Below, one piece after another: positions 1 to 7,658 of a DNA stretch of 64,000 nucleotides. Position numbers and translations under genes: made by a program. The first letter of the stretch is position 1; the number at the start of each line of letters is the position of its first letter. The notes beneath the pieces were generated by a model that saw only the letters and a program-made list of their open reading frames with translations, searched no databases and was not told where the DNA came from. Source of the stretch: Chitinophaga rhizosphaerae (GTDB taxonomy: Bacteria; Bacteroidota; Bacteroidia; Chitinophagales; Chitinophagaceae); assembly GCF_003958645.1 (NCBI RefSeq), contig NZ_RXLO01000012.1, positions 1 through 64,000 on the forward strand, written 5' to 3'.

Positions 1-130
1 GCTGTTGTTTCCAAACTTTCAAAGATCTTTCATTGGACCTCCCCGCAATTGCTGCGGTAAAATCTCAACTACTTGTTGCTTGATATCCAGGTTGCGAACC
101 CGCAGGCCTTAAGCCCATATCATCATTAAA

Positions 131-142
131 TCTTAAAGAACT
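131..142 (-). promoter_or_regulatory. boxA-like element in rRNA leader
   Basis: On the minus strand this reads AGTTCTTTAAGA, close to the bacterial boxA of rRNA operons (TGCTCTTTAACA in E. coli), which recruits NusB/NusE for antitermination. A second related motif, AGATCTTTGAAA, lies at 17-28, followed by the GGAAAC-rich end that usually runs into the 16S leader in this phylum. Inferred from position downstream of two strong promoters; the 16S gene itself would lie left of base 1. Confidence 0.6.
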
Positions 143-201
143 TTTTTCGTTTTCCCCTCTTTGTGTGCCACCGTTTCAGTGACCGTGTTTCGAAGGGAGT
201 G

Positions 202-232
202 CAAAGGTAGTGATTATTTTGTTTCTTCCAAA
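202..232 (-). promoter_or_regulatory. rRNA operon promoter, downstream copy
   Basis: Minus-strand TTTG (229-232), exactly 19 bases, then TACCTTTG (202-209). This is the full Bacteroidota vegetative promoter consensus TTTG-N19-TAnnTTTG. AT-rich DNA lies upstream. It reads leftward into the boxA-containing leader, so it should drive an rRNA operon beyond the left edge. Confidence 0.75.
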
Positions 233-361
233 TTTTCGGTCAGAAATTTTATTTTTTATTTTTCTGATCCTCAACTACTTATGCGGGGGAAATTCTTTAT
301 CGTGAAGCGCGCTTTTCCTTTCGGATCGAGCGACAATTCCCCGCTCCTTGCAAGCGGATTG

Positions 362-392
362 CAAAGATAGAATGTTTTCAGATTACAGCAAA
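362..392 (-). promoter_or_regulatory. rRNA operon promoter, upstream copy
   Basis: Minus-strand TTTG (389-392), exactly 19 bases, then TATCTTTG (362-369). It is a second perfect match to the Bacteroidota promoter, 160 bases upstream of the first and in the same direction. The A-rich stretch at 411-419 reads as a T-tract just upstream and could act as an UP-like element. Tandem promoters are usual for rRNA operons. Confidence 0.75.
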
Positions 393-553
393 ATTTTAAG
401 TGGCAACTTTTGAAAAAAACTTGCGCAAATGCCTCCCGTCCCGTCAAAATCGCGCACGACACTTATTAATATATGGAAAGCGGAAAACACCCCTCATCAA
501 ACCACCGAAATTCTTTTCCGAACCAGGCGCTGATCCACATTTATATTACCTTC

Positions 554-1147
554 ATGACCATGGAACCCACCTCTTCCTGCTCACCCGACATCCGCCGGGC
601 ACTCGATTTCTTCACCTCCGTTTCTCCCCTTTCCTCCGCCGCGCGCGATGCACTCAGCCATTGCATGGCACTCGAATCCTTTCCCAGGAAACACTGTTTC
701 CAGCAAGCGAAACGGCCGGCAACACATTTGTTCATGGTAGCCAAAGGCCTCGTTCGCAGCTTTTACCAACATAACAACCGGGACATCACCCTGCTGCTGG
801 GAATGGAAAGCTGTATCGTTTGCGCGATGGACAGCCTCCTCTGCGGAAAACCCGCCTATTATAACATCGAAACCCTGGAAGACAGCGACATCATCTCCAT
901 TTCATATGCCGACCTGGAACGCCTGTACAGCGAGTTTCACGAGATTGAGCGCCTGGGAAGGCTCATGATCAGCCAATATTACCTGGAGCTGGACCAAAGC
1001 TTACGGTCGCAGCGGTTCCTTTCCGCACGGGAACGCTACCAGGAACTGATGGAAAAACAACCGGAATTATTGCAGCGGGCGCCACTGCAGTTCGTAGCGT
1101 CGTACCTCGGGATGTCTGCCGAAACGTTGAGCCGCATCCGCGGGTAA
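554..1147 (+). CDS. Crp/Fnr family transcriptional regulator
   Basis: Predicted cytoplasmic DNA-binding regulator of about 197 residues. An N-terminal cyclic-nucleotide-binding-type beta barrel is followed by a long dimer helix and a short C-terminal helix-turn-helix that ends directly after the recognition helix (YLGMSAETLSRIRG), as is common in the small Crp-like proteins of Bacteroidota. The recognition helix holds E190-x-x-S193-R194, the E-x-x-S-R set that FNR uses to read TTGAT. Six cysteines are scattered through the protein but no FNR-type N-terminal Fe-S cluster motif is visible. ATG 554 or 560 is preferred; the frame stays open to 473 but that extension is not family-like. The gene converges on the oxidoreductase at 1485-2069, whose upstream region carries a perfect FNR-type palindrome. 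The signal it senses is unknown. Confidence 0.85.
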   Translation: MTMEPTSSCSPDIRRALDFFTSVSPLSSAARDALSHCMALESFPRKHCFQQAKRPATHLFMVAKGLVRSFYQHNNRDITLLLGMESCIVCAMDSLLCGKPAYYNIETLEDSDIISISYADLERLYSEFHEIERLGRLMISQYYLELDQSLRSQRFLSARERYQELMEKQPELLQRAPLQFVASYLGMSAETLSRIRG

Positions 1148-1484
1148 CGCAGCAGCACGCCCGCGCAAACACTCCGGTCAGGAATGCTTGCACGATGCAC
1201 CTAATATAATGACTCTCAAAAGCTTACTGAAAATTGGCAGGATGATTCCCTGCAGGGGTCGATGGTTTACTGGACTCTCAAAAGCAAAAATTCTCTCCTG
1301 GCGGACGATACGATAACAACTTTATAGTGGAAAGGTTCTGATGTTACCCTGTTTATTTCCTTCTTTTTATCGGTCGTGATTCACGAATATGACCAACTTC
1401 ACGGCATTCTTACAGCAGTGATCCTACATGAATGCCTGTTGGTGATTGCCGGTTGCGGGCGAAGCGCATCCTGGTGGTGCTGCG
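1148..1484. other. intergenic region with 13-base direct repeat
   Basis: About 340 bases between two convergent genes with no credible reading frame. It contains the direct repeat GACTCTCAAAAGC at 1211-1223 and 1273-1285. No clear hairpin terminator is seen for either gene. Nothing else recognisable. Confidence 0.5.
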
Positions 1485-2069
1485 TCATTTTCCCTGGCTT
1501 CCGAGATTCTCTGCAGACCGCAGCATTCGGGCGAGACTTCCCGGTTTTTGCCAGCGGAGGCTTCCGAATGCAGTGACCTTTACGGGCTTGATGCCGCAAA
1601 ACTCAAGCGTGGCGCGCTTCATGGCGCGGTGACCGGCGTTGCGGTAAACGAGCCAGTTGTACCAAAGCGGGCTATCCATCGTGGTGATGAGGCGGCCCGA
1701 TTTCCCTTTCAGCAGTTTGTCCCACAGCGAGGAATTGTCGCGGTACCTGAAAGCTTTGCCGGGCAGGAACACCCGGTCGATAAAGCCTTTCATCAGCGCA
1801 GGGTACGTTCCCCACCAGGTGGGATATACCCAAACGAGGTGATCGCACCACTGAATATCGGCCCATGCGGCTTCCAGTGCGGGTTCCCAGGGAGTGCGCT
1901 GGCGGTAGCCATGATGAAGGTCGGGCTGGAACGTTATCTCTCCGAGTTGCAACTGGCGGACGGAGTGCCCGGCTGCGGAGGCCCCTTTCGCATAGGCGTC
2001 GGCCAAAGCGCCGCAGAAGCTGGTTGCGTCGGGGTGGCCCAGGATCACGAGGATGTTCTTCGATTTCAT
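1485..2069 (-). CDS. NAD(P)H-dependent oxidoreductase, flavodoxin-like fold
   Basis: A 194-residue protein of the NAD(P)H dehydrogenase (quinone)/KefF-MdaB family (flavodoxin_2). It begins with the beta strand and phosphate loop typical for FMN/FAD binding (KNILVILGHPDATSFC) and carries the family motif WVYPTWWGTYPALMKGFIDR around residues 80-99. Members transfer two electrons from NAD(P)H to quinones or other electrophiles, usually as cytoplasmic dimers protecting against redox stress. The true substrate cannot be told. The ATG at 2067-2069 is preceded by a perfect TTGAT-N4-ATCAA palindrome 36 bases upstream. Together with the adjacent Crp/Fnr gene this suggests direct redox-linked control. 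Confidence 0.85.
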   Translation of the reverse strand: MKSKNILVILGHPDATSFCGALADAYAKGASAAGHSVRQLQLGEITFQPDLHHGYRQRTPWEPALEAAWADIQWCDHLVWVYPTWWGTYPALMKGFIDRVFLPGKAFRYRDNSSLWDKLLKGKSGRLITTMDSPLWYNWLVYRNAGHRAMKRATLEFCGIKPVKVTAFGSLRWQKPGSLARMLRSAENLGSQGK

Positions 2070-2104
2070 AGGTGTAAAATTCAGTAATGCGATGTGTGAT
2101 CTTC

Positions 2105-2118
2105 TTGATATATATCAA
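2105..2118. promoter_or_regulatory. FNR-type operator palindrome
   Basis: TTGATATATATCAA is a perfect TTGAT-N4-ATCAA dyad, the canonical FNR/DNR half-sites. Its centre (2111.5) is about 42 bases upstream of the ATG of the minus-strand oxidoreductase. If the -7-like GAATTTTA at 2075-2082 is used, transcription would start at or very near the ATG and the dyad would sit at the class II activator position near -41.5. Confidence 0.6.
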
Positions 2119-2197
2119 TTAGTGGAATGATGGTGGTAACAATGGATTGTTGGGGATCAGCGAAAACCGTGATGGCCGTTTTTGGCGGGAAGGCCCA

Positions 2198-2227
2198 ATA
2201 AAAAAGGTCCGTTAGAAAACGGACCTT
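2198..2227 (-). terminator. intrinsic terminator of recA
   Basis: Ten-base stem (2204-2213 with 2218-2227) and AGAA loop. On the minus strand it is followed by a T-run. It lies 150 bases downstream of the recA stop. Confidence 0.8.
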
Positions 2228-2375
2228 CTACTAAACTAACCCAAACAAACGTTTAAAAAACGTATGTAAAATCTTGAATTTCTTTTTTGTTGTGCCGGAG
2301 TTTCTGGCTGGAATACTGTTCTGTACAGGAATGCGTGTATTTCCAGTTTCGGTTCCGGATGTGGAGCCTCAAGTC

Positions 2376-3386
2376 TTAGGCGGTAGCTGCGGCTTCGGCG
2401 AGCTTCGCTTTGATCTTGGCTTCCACTTCGGCGGCTACTTCCGGATTGTCGAGCAGCAATTGCTTCACGGCATCGCGGCCCTGGCCGAGTTTGTTGCCTT
2501 CGTAGCTGAACCAGCTACCGCTTTTCTGCACGATCCCGTATTCCACGCCCATGTCGATCAATTCGCCGACTTTGGAGATCCCGAGGCCGAAGATGATATC
2601 GAACTCGGCCATCCGGAAGGGAGGAGCCACTTTGTTTTTCACGACTTTCACTTTCACGCGGTTACCTACAGCTTCGTCGCCGTCTTTGATCTGGCTCATA
2701 CGGCGGATATCCAGGCGTACGGAAGCGTAGAATTTGAGGGCGTTACCGCCGGTCGTGGTTTCGGGGTTACCGAACATCACGCCGATCTTTTCACGCAGCT
2801 GGTTGATGAAGATGCAGCAGCAGTTCGTTTTGGAGATGGTGGCGGTCAGTTTCCTGAGTGCCTGCGACATCAGACGTGCCTGGAGGCCCATCTTGCTTTC
2901 GCCCATTTCACCTTCCAGCTCGCCTTTGGGTACGAGGGCGGCTACGGAGTCGATCACCACCACGTCCACCGCTCCGGAAAGGATCAGGCGGTCGGCGATC
3001 TCGAGGGCCTGCTCACCATGGTCGGGCTGTGAAATCAGGAGAGAATCCACATCCACGCCCAGCTTGCGGGCATATGAACTATCGAATGCGTGCTCGGCGT
3101 CAATGATGGCGCAAATGCCACCTTTTTTCTGCGCCTCCGCAATCGTATGAATCGCGACAGTCGTCTTACCCGAAGATTCAGGCCCGTAAATCTCGATGAT
3201 ACGGCCTTTCGGGAAACCGCCAATACCCAGGGCAATATCCAGCCCCAGCGAGCCCGTGGAAATAACCTCCATCGGCGCTTCCGCTTTTTCTCCCATCATC
3301 ATCACGGATCCCTTCCCGAAATCCTTCTCGATTTTGTCCATGGTAAGGCGAAGGGCCTTCAGCTTTTCTGTATTGGCGTTTGACAT
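2376..3386 (-). CDS. recA: recombinase RecA
   Basis: RecA polymerises on single-stranded DNA, drives strand exchange and triggers LexA self-cleavage. From the chosen start the protein has 336 residues. Walker [10 protein letters not shown] is at 68-76, followed by the catalytic Glu region, a Walker B-like strand ([12 protein letters not shown]), loop L1/L2 segments ([29 protein letters not shown]) and a short C-terminal tail. The frame stays open to an ATG at 3435-3437, which would add 17 residues not found in the family. ATG 3384-3386 (MSNANTEKL) fits best. A -7-like TACCTTGC overlaps a CTTG-N6-CAAG inverted repeat at 3444-3457. It is a single-gene unit with its own terminator. Confidence 0.95.
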   Translation of the reverse strand: MSNANTEKLKALRLTMDKIEKDFGKGSVMMMGEKAEAPMEVISTGSLGLDIALGIGGFPKGRIIEIYGPESSGKTTVAIHTIAEAQKKGGICAIIDAEHAFDSSYARKLGVDVDSLLISQPDHGEQALEIADRLILSGAVDVVVIDSVAALVPKGELEGEMGESKMGLQARLMSQALRKLTATISKTNCCCIFINQLREKIGVMFGNPETTTGGNALKFYASVRLDIRRMSQIKDGDEAVGNRVKVKVVKNKVAPPFRMAEFDIIFGLGISKVGELIDMGVEYGIVQKSGSWFSYEGNKLGQGRDAVKQLLLDNPEVAAEVEAKIKAKLAEAAATA

Positions 3387-3684
3387 ATCAGTTTGAATTA
3401 GTAAGTCAGTATTTAGGTTTGTTTTCGTTTTTTTCATTCTCGGCTTGGTACTGCAAGGTAAAACTATTTTCAGATATTATCCTAAAAAAATTAGCAATTT
3501 CTTTCCAATGCTAATTTTAATAGTATATCTCCTTCCGTTCACGATACAAAATTGCACCGCCGCTACGCACGGGATCTGCGCAGTAAAAGAATTCCTGAAA
3601 AAAGCTGAAAAAAGAAGGGAAAAGCGGAAGCGTGCGACGCAACGGCGGCCCAAAAGCCCTGCCAGCGCCGGCTTCACCCCTATC

Positions 3685-4356
3685 CTACCCCAAAATGAGA
3701 TAAGCGCCCACCTGTGCCACGAGCCCTACGAAGAAGCCCGTCCACACCTCGGCGGGCGTATGCGCGTCCAGCACCAGGCGCGCCGTGCCCGCCACGCCGG
3801 CCAGTACCACGGCGATCGCCAGCGGCACCGCCACGTTCATGCCCATGCCCGCCATGAGGCAGGCCAGGTAGCCCACAACGCCCCCCCAGCCCACGGTATG
3901 CATGCTGATCTTCACGAAACTGTTGGCCACAAAGGAAATCACCACGGCTATGAACACGCCGAGCCAGAACGCATTATAAAATGCCGGCGCCGCCCCTTCG
4001 CGCTTGAAGGTATAAAACGCCCAGAAGTAAAATATAATGGAGGCTACGTAGGGAATGATCCGGTCTTTCTGGTCTTTCATCGTAATGCTCCCCACGAAAC
4101 CCAGGGCTTTCGATAAAGACACCACCAGCATGGGGAACAGCACGCTCGCCACCGCCACGCGGATGAAAAGCACGTCGTAATCCCAGCGGAAACTGTTGCT
4201 GCGGAATGAAGTAAAGAATTCGGGCAGCGCCGTTACGGACAGAAAAGTCACGAGCAGCGGGATAAATAAAGGATGCAGAACGTACGAAAATACGTTCGCC
4301 AAAGCCCTGGTCACGGGCGAAAAAGTCGGTTTCTGCTCTTCCATGAATGTCATCAT
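3685..4356 (-). CDS. PAP2-like integral membrane protein
   Basis: A 223-residue polytopic membrane protein with about six hydrophobic segments. The C-terminal half carries PAP2-superfamily features: K-x-S-x-H (residues near 150, KISMHTVGW) and a downstream A-R-L-x3-A-H-T-P-x-E-V motif matching the Ser/Arg-Arg...His signature of membrane phosphatases acting on lipid phosphates. The first PAP2 motif is not obvious, so phosphatase activity is inferred rather than shown. Its ATG overlaps the rpoN stop codon (ATGA), so it is translationally coupled as the last gene of rnhB-rpoN-PAP2. It may act in lipid carrier or phosphatidate metabolism. Confidence 0.65.
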   Translation of the reverse strand: MMTFMEEQKPTFSPVTRALANVFSYVLHPLFIPLLVTFLSVTALPEFFTSFRSNSFRWDYDVLFIRVAVASVLFPMLVVSLSKALGFVGSITMKDQKDRIIPYVASIIFYFWAFYTFKREGAAPAFYNAFWLGVFIAVVISFVANSFVKISMHTVGWGGVVGYLACLMAGMGMNVAVPLAIAVVLAGVAGTARLVLDAHTPAEVWTGFFVGLVAQVGAYLILG

Positions 4357-5843
4357 AATTCCTTGCGTAAACGCGCCACCGGTATGTTTAACTGTTCCCG
4401 GTACTTGGCCACGGTGCGCCGCGCGATGTTGTAACCCTTGTCTTGCAGCATCTTGGTCAGGTTCTCGTCGCTCAGCGGCTTGCGCTTGTTTTCCCCGCCG
4501 ATCATGTCGGCCAGGATTTTCTTCACTTCGCGGGTCGATACTTCCTCACCGCTATCGGTGCTGAGCGATTCGGAGAAAAAGAATTTCAGCTTGAAGGTGC
4601 CGAATTCGGTTTGCACATATTTACTGTTGGCCACGCGGCTCACCGTCGAGATATCGAGCTGGGTGATGTCCGCTATATCCTTGAGGATCATGGGGCGCAT
4701 CGTGGTTTCGTCGCCCGTCAGGAAGAAATCGTGCTGGTAATTCAGGATCGCTTCCATGGTGCTCAGCAGGGTGTGCTGGCGCTGCTTGATGGCGTCGATG
4801 AACCATTTGGCCGCATCGATCTTCTGTTTGATGAACAACACCGCCTCTTTCTGGCGCCTGTCTTTCTTATCGCCCCGGTCGTATTCCTTCAGCATTTCGC
4901 GGTAGCCCTCCGAAATCCGGAGGTCGGGCGCGTTTTTGCTGTTGAGGGACAGTTCCAGTTTGCCGTTGTTGTTCATGATGAAAAAATCCGGGATCACATA
5001 GCTTTCCGCCTTGTTCATGACGCTGTAATTAGCGCCTGGCTTAGGGTTCAGCTTGATGATCTGGCCGATTGCCTCCCGGAGGTCGTCGTCCGTAAGGTTG
5101 AGGGCGCGCTGTATTTTCTCGTAATGTTTTTTCGTGAATTCGTCGAAGTAGTCGTCGAGGATGCGGGTAGCGTAGATGACGCCTTCATCGTCCTGCGGTT
5201 TTCTCCGCAACTGGAGCAGGAGGCATTCCTTGAGATCGGAGCAGCAAACGCCGGGCGGGTCGAATGTCTGGATCATTTTGATCATCTGGCGGATTTCTTC
5301 CTCATCGGTTTCCACATTCTGGGAAAAGGACAGGTCGTCCACGATGGCGGAAGCCTCCCGGCGGAGGTACCCGTCGTCATCGATCGAGCCGATGATCTGT
5401 TCGGCGATGCGGCGCTGGCGCTCGTCGAGCGTCTGGAGGCCCAACTGGTCGAGCAGGTGATCATGGAAAGTGGTTTCCACGCGGATGGGCATGGTCCGCT
5501 GCTCGTCGGGGTCCGGATAATTATCGTCGCGGAGTTTGTAATCGGCGATTTCGTCGTCGCCCTCAGACACGTATTCGGAGATATCTATATTATCGTATTC
5601 GCTTTCGCTGCCGTCGGGCTCGAATTCGTCGTCGGAACCCGCTTCGAATTCTTCGGCGGGCTTTTCCATTTCATCGTCGGGAGAGGAGCCGTCTTCGCTG
5701 TATTCGAGTGCGGGATTTTCTTCCAGTTCTTCCTTGATCCGCTCTTCCAGATTGGCAGTAGGTACCTGCAGCAGTTTCATGAGCTGAATTTGCTGAGGCG
5801 ACAGTTTCTGTAATAATTTCTGTTGTTGGGTCTGCTTTAACAT
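4353..5843 (-). CDS. rpoN: RNA polymerase sigma-54 factor RpoN
   Basis: A 496-residue sigma-54. It starts with the Gln- and Leu-rich activator-interacting region I (KQTQQQKLLQKLSPQQIQLM at 3-22). A long acidic region II follows, roughly 50-110, very rich in Asp/Glu. Then come the core-binding domain, a helix-turn-helix and, at the C-terminus, the RpoN box ARRTVAKYRE that reads the -24 element. Sigma-54 needs AAA+ enhancer-binding activators; none is encoded in this window. It lies 13 bases after rnhB and overlaps the next gene by four bases, so co-transcription is likely. Confidence 0.95.
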   Translation of the reverse strand: MLKQTQQQKLLQKLSPQQIQLMKLLQVPTANLEERIKEELEENPALEYSEDGSSPDDEMEKPAEEFEAGSDDEFEPDGSESEYDNIDISEYVSEGDDEIADYKLRDDNYPDPDEQRTMPIRVETTFHDHLLDQLGLQTLDERQRRIAEQIIGSIDDDGYLRREASAIVDDLSFSQNVETDEEEIRQMIKMIQTFDPPGVCCSDLKECLLLQLRRKPQDDEGVIYATRILDDYFDEFTKKHYEKIQRALNLTDDDLREAIGQIIKLNPKPGANYSVMNKAESYVIPDFFIMNNNGKLELSLNSKNAPDLRISEGYREMLKEYDRGDKKDRRQKEAVLFIKQKIDAAKWFIDAIKQRQHTLLSTMEAILNYQHDFFLTGDETTMRPMILKDIADITQLDISTVSRVANSKYVQTEFGTFKLKFFFSESLSTDSGEEVSTREVKKILADMIGGENKRKPLSDENLTKMLQDKGYNIARRTVAKYREQLNIPVARLRKEL

Positions 5844-5856
5844 GGCTCGTTCCTTT

Positions 5857-6468
5857 TTACCACTTGTCCTCCCCGTCCAGGCTTAATTGATCCGGAAGCA
5901 AGCGGAACGACCTTCGGTGAAAGGGCGTATCGCCGTGATTACGGATTGCGTCTCTGTGCTGGCGGGTCGGATAACCTTTGTTGTCTTTCCAGCCATAGTT
6001 CGGGAATTGTTCATGCAGGTTTTGCATGTATTCGTCCCGATAGGTTTTGGCCAGCACCGATGCTGCAGCTATGGAAGCATATTTTCCGTCGCCCTGGATA
6101 ATGCAGGTATGCGGGATATTGCCATAGGGAGTGAACCGGTTACCATCGATGAGTAACAACTGGGGCTGTAGCGATAATCGTGCCAAAGCGATGTGCATCG
6201 CTTTGAACGAGGCTTTCAGGATATTGATCCTGTCTATTTCCTCGTTATCGACGCTGGCAACGGCGAAGGCTAAAGCCCGGGCTTCGATGACGGCCCTCAG
6301 TTCGATCCGGTCGGATTCCGTCATTTGTTTGGAATCGTTGAGGAACGGGTGGCTGAAATCTCTCGGCAAAATAACCGCCGCGGCGAACACGGGGCCAGCG
6401 AGGCATCCCCTTCCGGCTTCATCGCATCCGGCCTCCATGAGTTCGTCCTGAAAATAAGGCAGCAGCAA
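5857..6468 (-). CDS. rnhB: ribonuclease HII
   Basis: Removes ribonucleotides embedded in DNA and cuts RNA of RNA:DNA hybrids. The catalytic motif DEAGRG, the Asp in LLIDGNRF and the Asp in [16 protein letters not shown] are present. Length from the chosen TTG at 6466-6468 is 203 residues, normal for the family. ATG 6436-6438 would start at [11 protein letters not shown] and lose the first beta-strand residues LLPYFQDEL that relatives keep, so TTG is preferred. The frame is open further, to 6804, but that stretch is antisense to ctaA and is not family-like. First gene of the rnhB-rpoN-PAP2 unit. Confidence 0.9.
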   Translation of the reverse strand: MLLPYFQDELMEAGCDEAGRGCLAGPVFAAAVILPRDFSHPFLNDSKQMTESDRIELRAVIEARALAFAVASVDNEEIDRINILKASFKAMHIALARLSLQPQLLLIDGNRFTPYGNIPHTCIIQGDGKYASIAAASVLAKTYRDEYMQNLHEQFPNYGWKDNKGYPTRQHRDAIRNHGDTPFHRRSFRLLPDQLSLDGEDKW

Positions 6469-6560
6469 GGTTACTGGTTTAGTTGGCGCTAAAATTACAA
6501 AAACCGGCCGAATGATTCCGGAATTGATAAAAATCATCCGCGGTGCCGGTAATTTCCCCA

Positions 6561-6568
6561 TAAATTTG
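6561..6568 (+). promoter_or_regulatory. -7 element of ctaA
   Basis: TAAATTTG matches TAnnTTTG and ends seven bases before the ATG at 6575. Transcription would therefore begin at or beside the start codon. No well-spaced TTG is seen upstream. Confidence 0.5.
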
Positions 6569-6574
6569 CGGGTT

Positions 6575-7612
6575 ATGGACATGCAGCAAACAAAAGGGAA
6601 CCGGGCCATCGTCATCTGGTTATACACCGGGGTGGCCATGATCATCGTGCAGGTATTGCTGGGCGGCATCACGCGGCTGACGGGAAGCGGGCTCAGCATC
6701 ACGGAATGGAAGCCTATCCTCGGCGCCCTTCCTCCCATGAACGAAGCCGCCTGGCAGGAGGCGTTCGCGAAATACCAGGAGATCGGGCAAAGTAAATATA
6801 TCAATAGTCACTTTACTTTGACCGATTTCAAATGGATTTATTTCTGGGAATGGCTCCACCGCAACTGGGCGCGCCTGATCGGCATCGTGTTCTTCGTTCC
6901 CTTTGTATTTTTCATCCTGAAAAAGATCATCGACCGCAGCATGATCTGGCCCATGGTGGTGCTTTTCGTGCTCGGCGGGCTGCAGGGCGGGATCGGCTGG
7001 ATCATGGTGAAGAGCGGGCTGAACGAGGAAGACCTTTACGTGAGCCATATTCGTTTAGCCGGTCACTTTATCGCTGCGCTGGGATTGCTGTGGTACGTGC
7101 TCTGGTTTGCCCTGAAGCTGAGCGTTCCCCCTTCCGGCCGCGCCGAAGCGCCGGGGCTCCGCCGGCTTTCCGGGTGGATCCTGGGGGTTTTGGTCCTGCA
7201 ATTAATATACGGTGCGTTCATGGCAGGTTTGCACGCAGCCCTTTCCGCGCCTACCTGGCCGTCTGTCAACGGGTTCGCCGTTCCGCCGGGGATGTTTGCG
7301 CAGGGAGGGTTCTGGGCCGATGCCACCCACAATCCCATCACGATACATTTCATCCATCGCGGGCTGGCCTATTTATTAGTAATACTGATCGCCGTATGGT
7401 ACGTGAAGGCATACCGGTTCCCCCAGCTCCAGGGAGCCCGCGCCGCCGCATTGTTCACCGTACTGCTGCAGGTATTCCTCGGCGTGCTCACCGTGCTGAA
7501 CAGCCCGGTGAAAATCCCGCTGGCGTTCGCCCTGGCGCACCAGTTCGTGGGCATGGGCCTGCTGATGGTGATGGTGTGGGCGCGATTCCTGACATTGCCG
7601 GCGCACCGCTGA
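6575..7612 (+). CDS. ctaA: heme A synthase, COX15/CtaA family
   Basis: An inner-membrane enzyme that oxidises the C8 methyl of heme O to make heme A for aa3-type cytochrome oxidases. It has 345 residues with eight predicted membrane helices and conserved blocks [18 protein letters not shown] near the N-terminus, [12 protein letters not shown] (with a heme-ligand His), HLR-type HIRLAGHF and [11 protein letters not shown]. These are the long COX15-type features rather than short Bacillus type. ATG 6575 is chosen because a TAAATTTG -7 element ends only seven bases upstream; upstream in-frame codons to 6512 lie before that promoter. It is divergent from rnhB. Its presence implies aerobic respiration with heme A oxidase. 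Confidence 0.92.
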   Translation: MDMQQTKGNRAIVIWLYTGVAMIIVQVLLGGITRLTGSGLSITEWKPILGALPPMNEAAWQEAFAKYQEIGQSKYINSHFTLTDFKWIYFWEWLHRNWARLIGIVFFVPFVFFILKKIIDRSMIWPMVVLFVLGGLQGGIGWIMVKSGLNEEDLYVSHIRLAGHFIAALGLLWYVLWFALKLSVPPSGRAEAPGLRRLSGWILGVLVLQLIYGAFMAGLHAALSAPTWPSVNGFAVPPGMFAQGGFWADATHNPITIHFIHRGLAYLLVILIAVWYVKAYRFPQLQGARAAALFTVLLQVFLGVLTVLNSPVKIPLAFALAHQFVGMGLLMVMVWARFLTLPAHR

Positions 7613-7658
7613 CATATTATTAATTTTTCATTGCCGATTTTCTCCTTAATTTACTGAG

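Larger units (their letters stand above)
2070..2375. other. intergenic region: FNR-type operator and recA terminator
   Basis: 306 bases between the divergent-facing 5' end of the oxidoreductase and the 3' end of recA. It holds the palindromic operator at 2105-2118 and a minus-strand terminator near 2198-2227. No gene is supported. Confidence 0.6.

Noticed and set aside
1-553. Short frames in the leader region (for example 161-370)
   Set aside because: The region is built of promoters and an rRNA leader; the frames have no motif and cross promoter elements.
4443-5813. Long plus-strand frame opposite rpoN
   Set aside because: Antisense shadow of rpoN; no recognisable domain, composition typical of reverse-complement coding.
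6469-6804. N-terminal extension of rnhB
   Set aside because: It is antisense to ctaA and its promoter and adds over 100 residues unknown in RNase HII.
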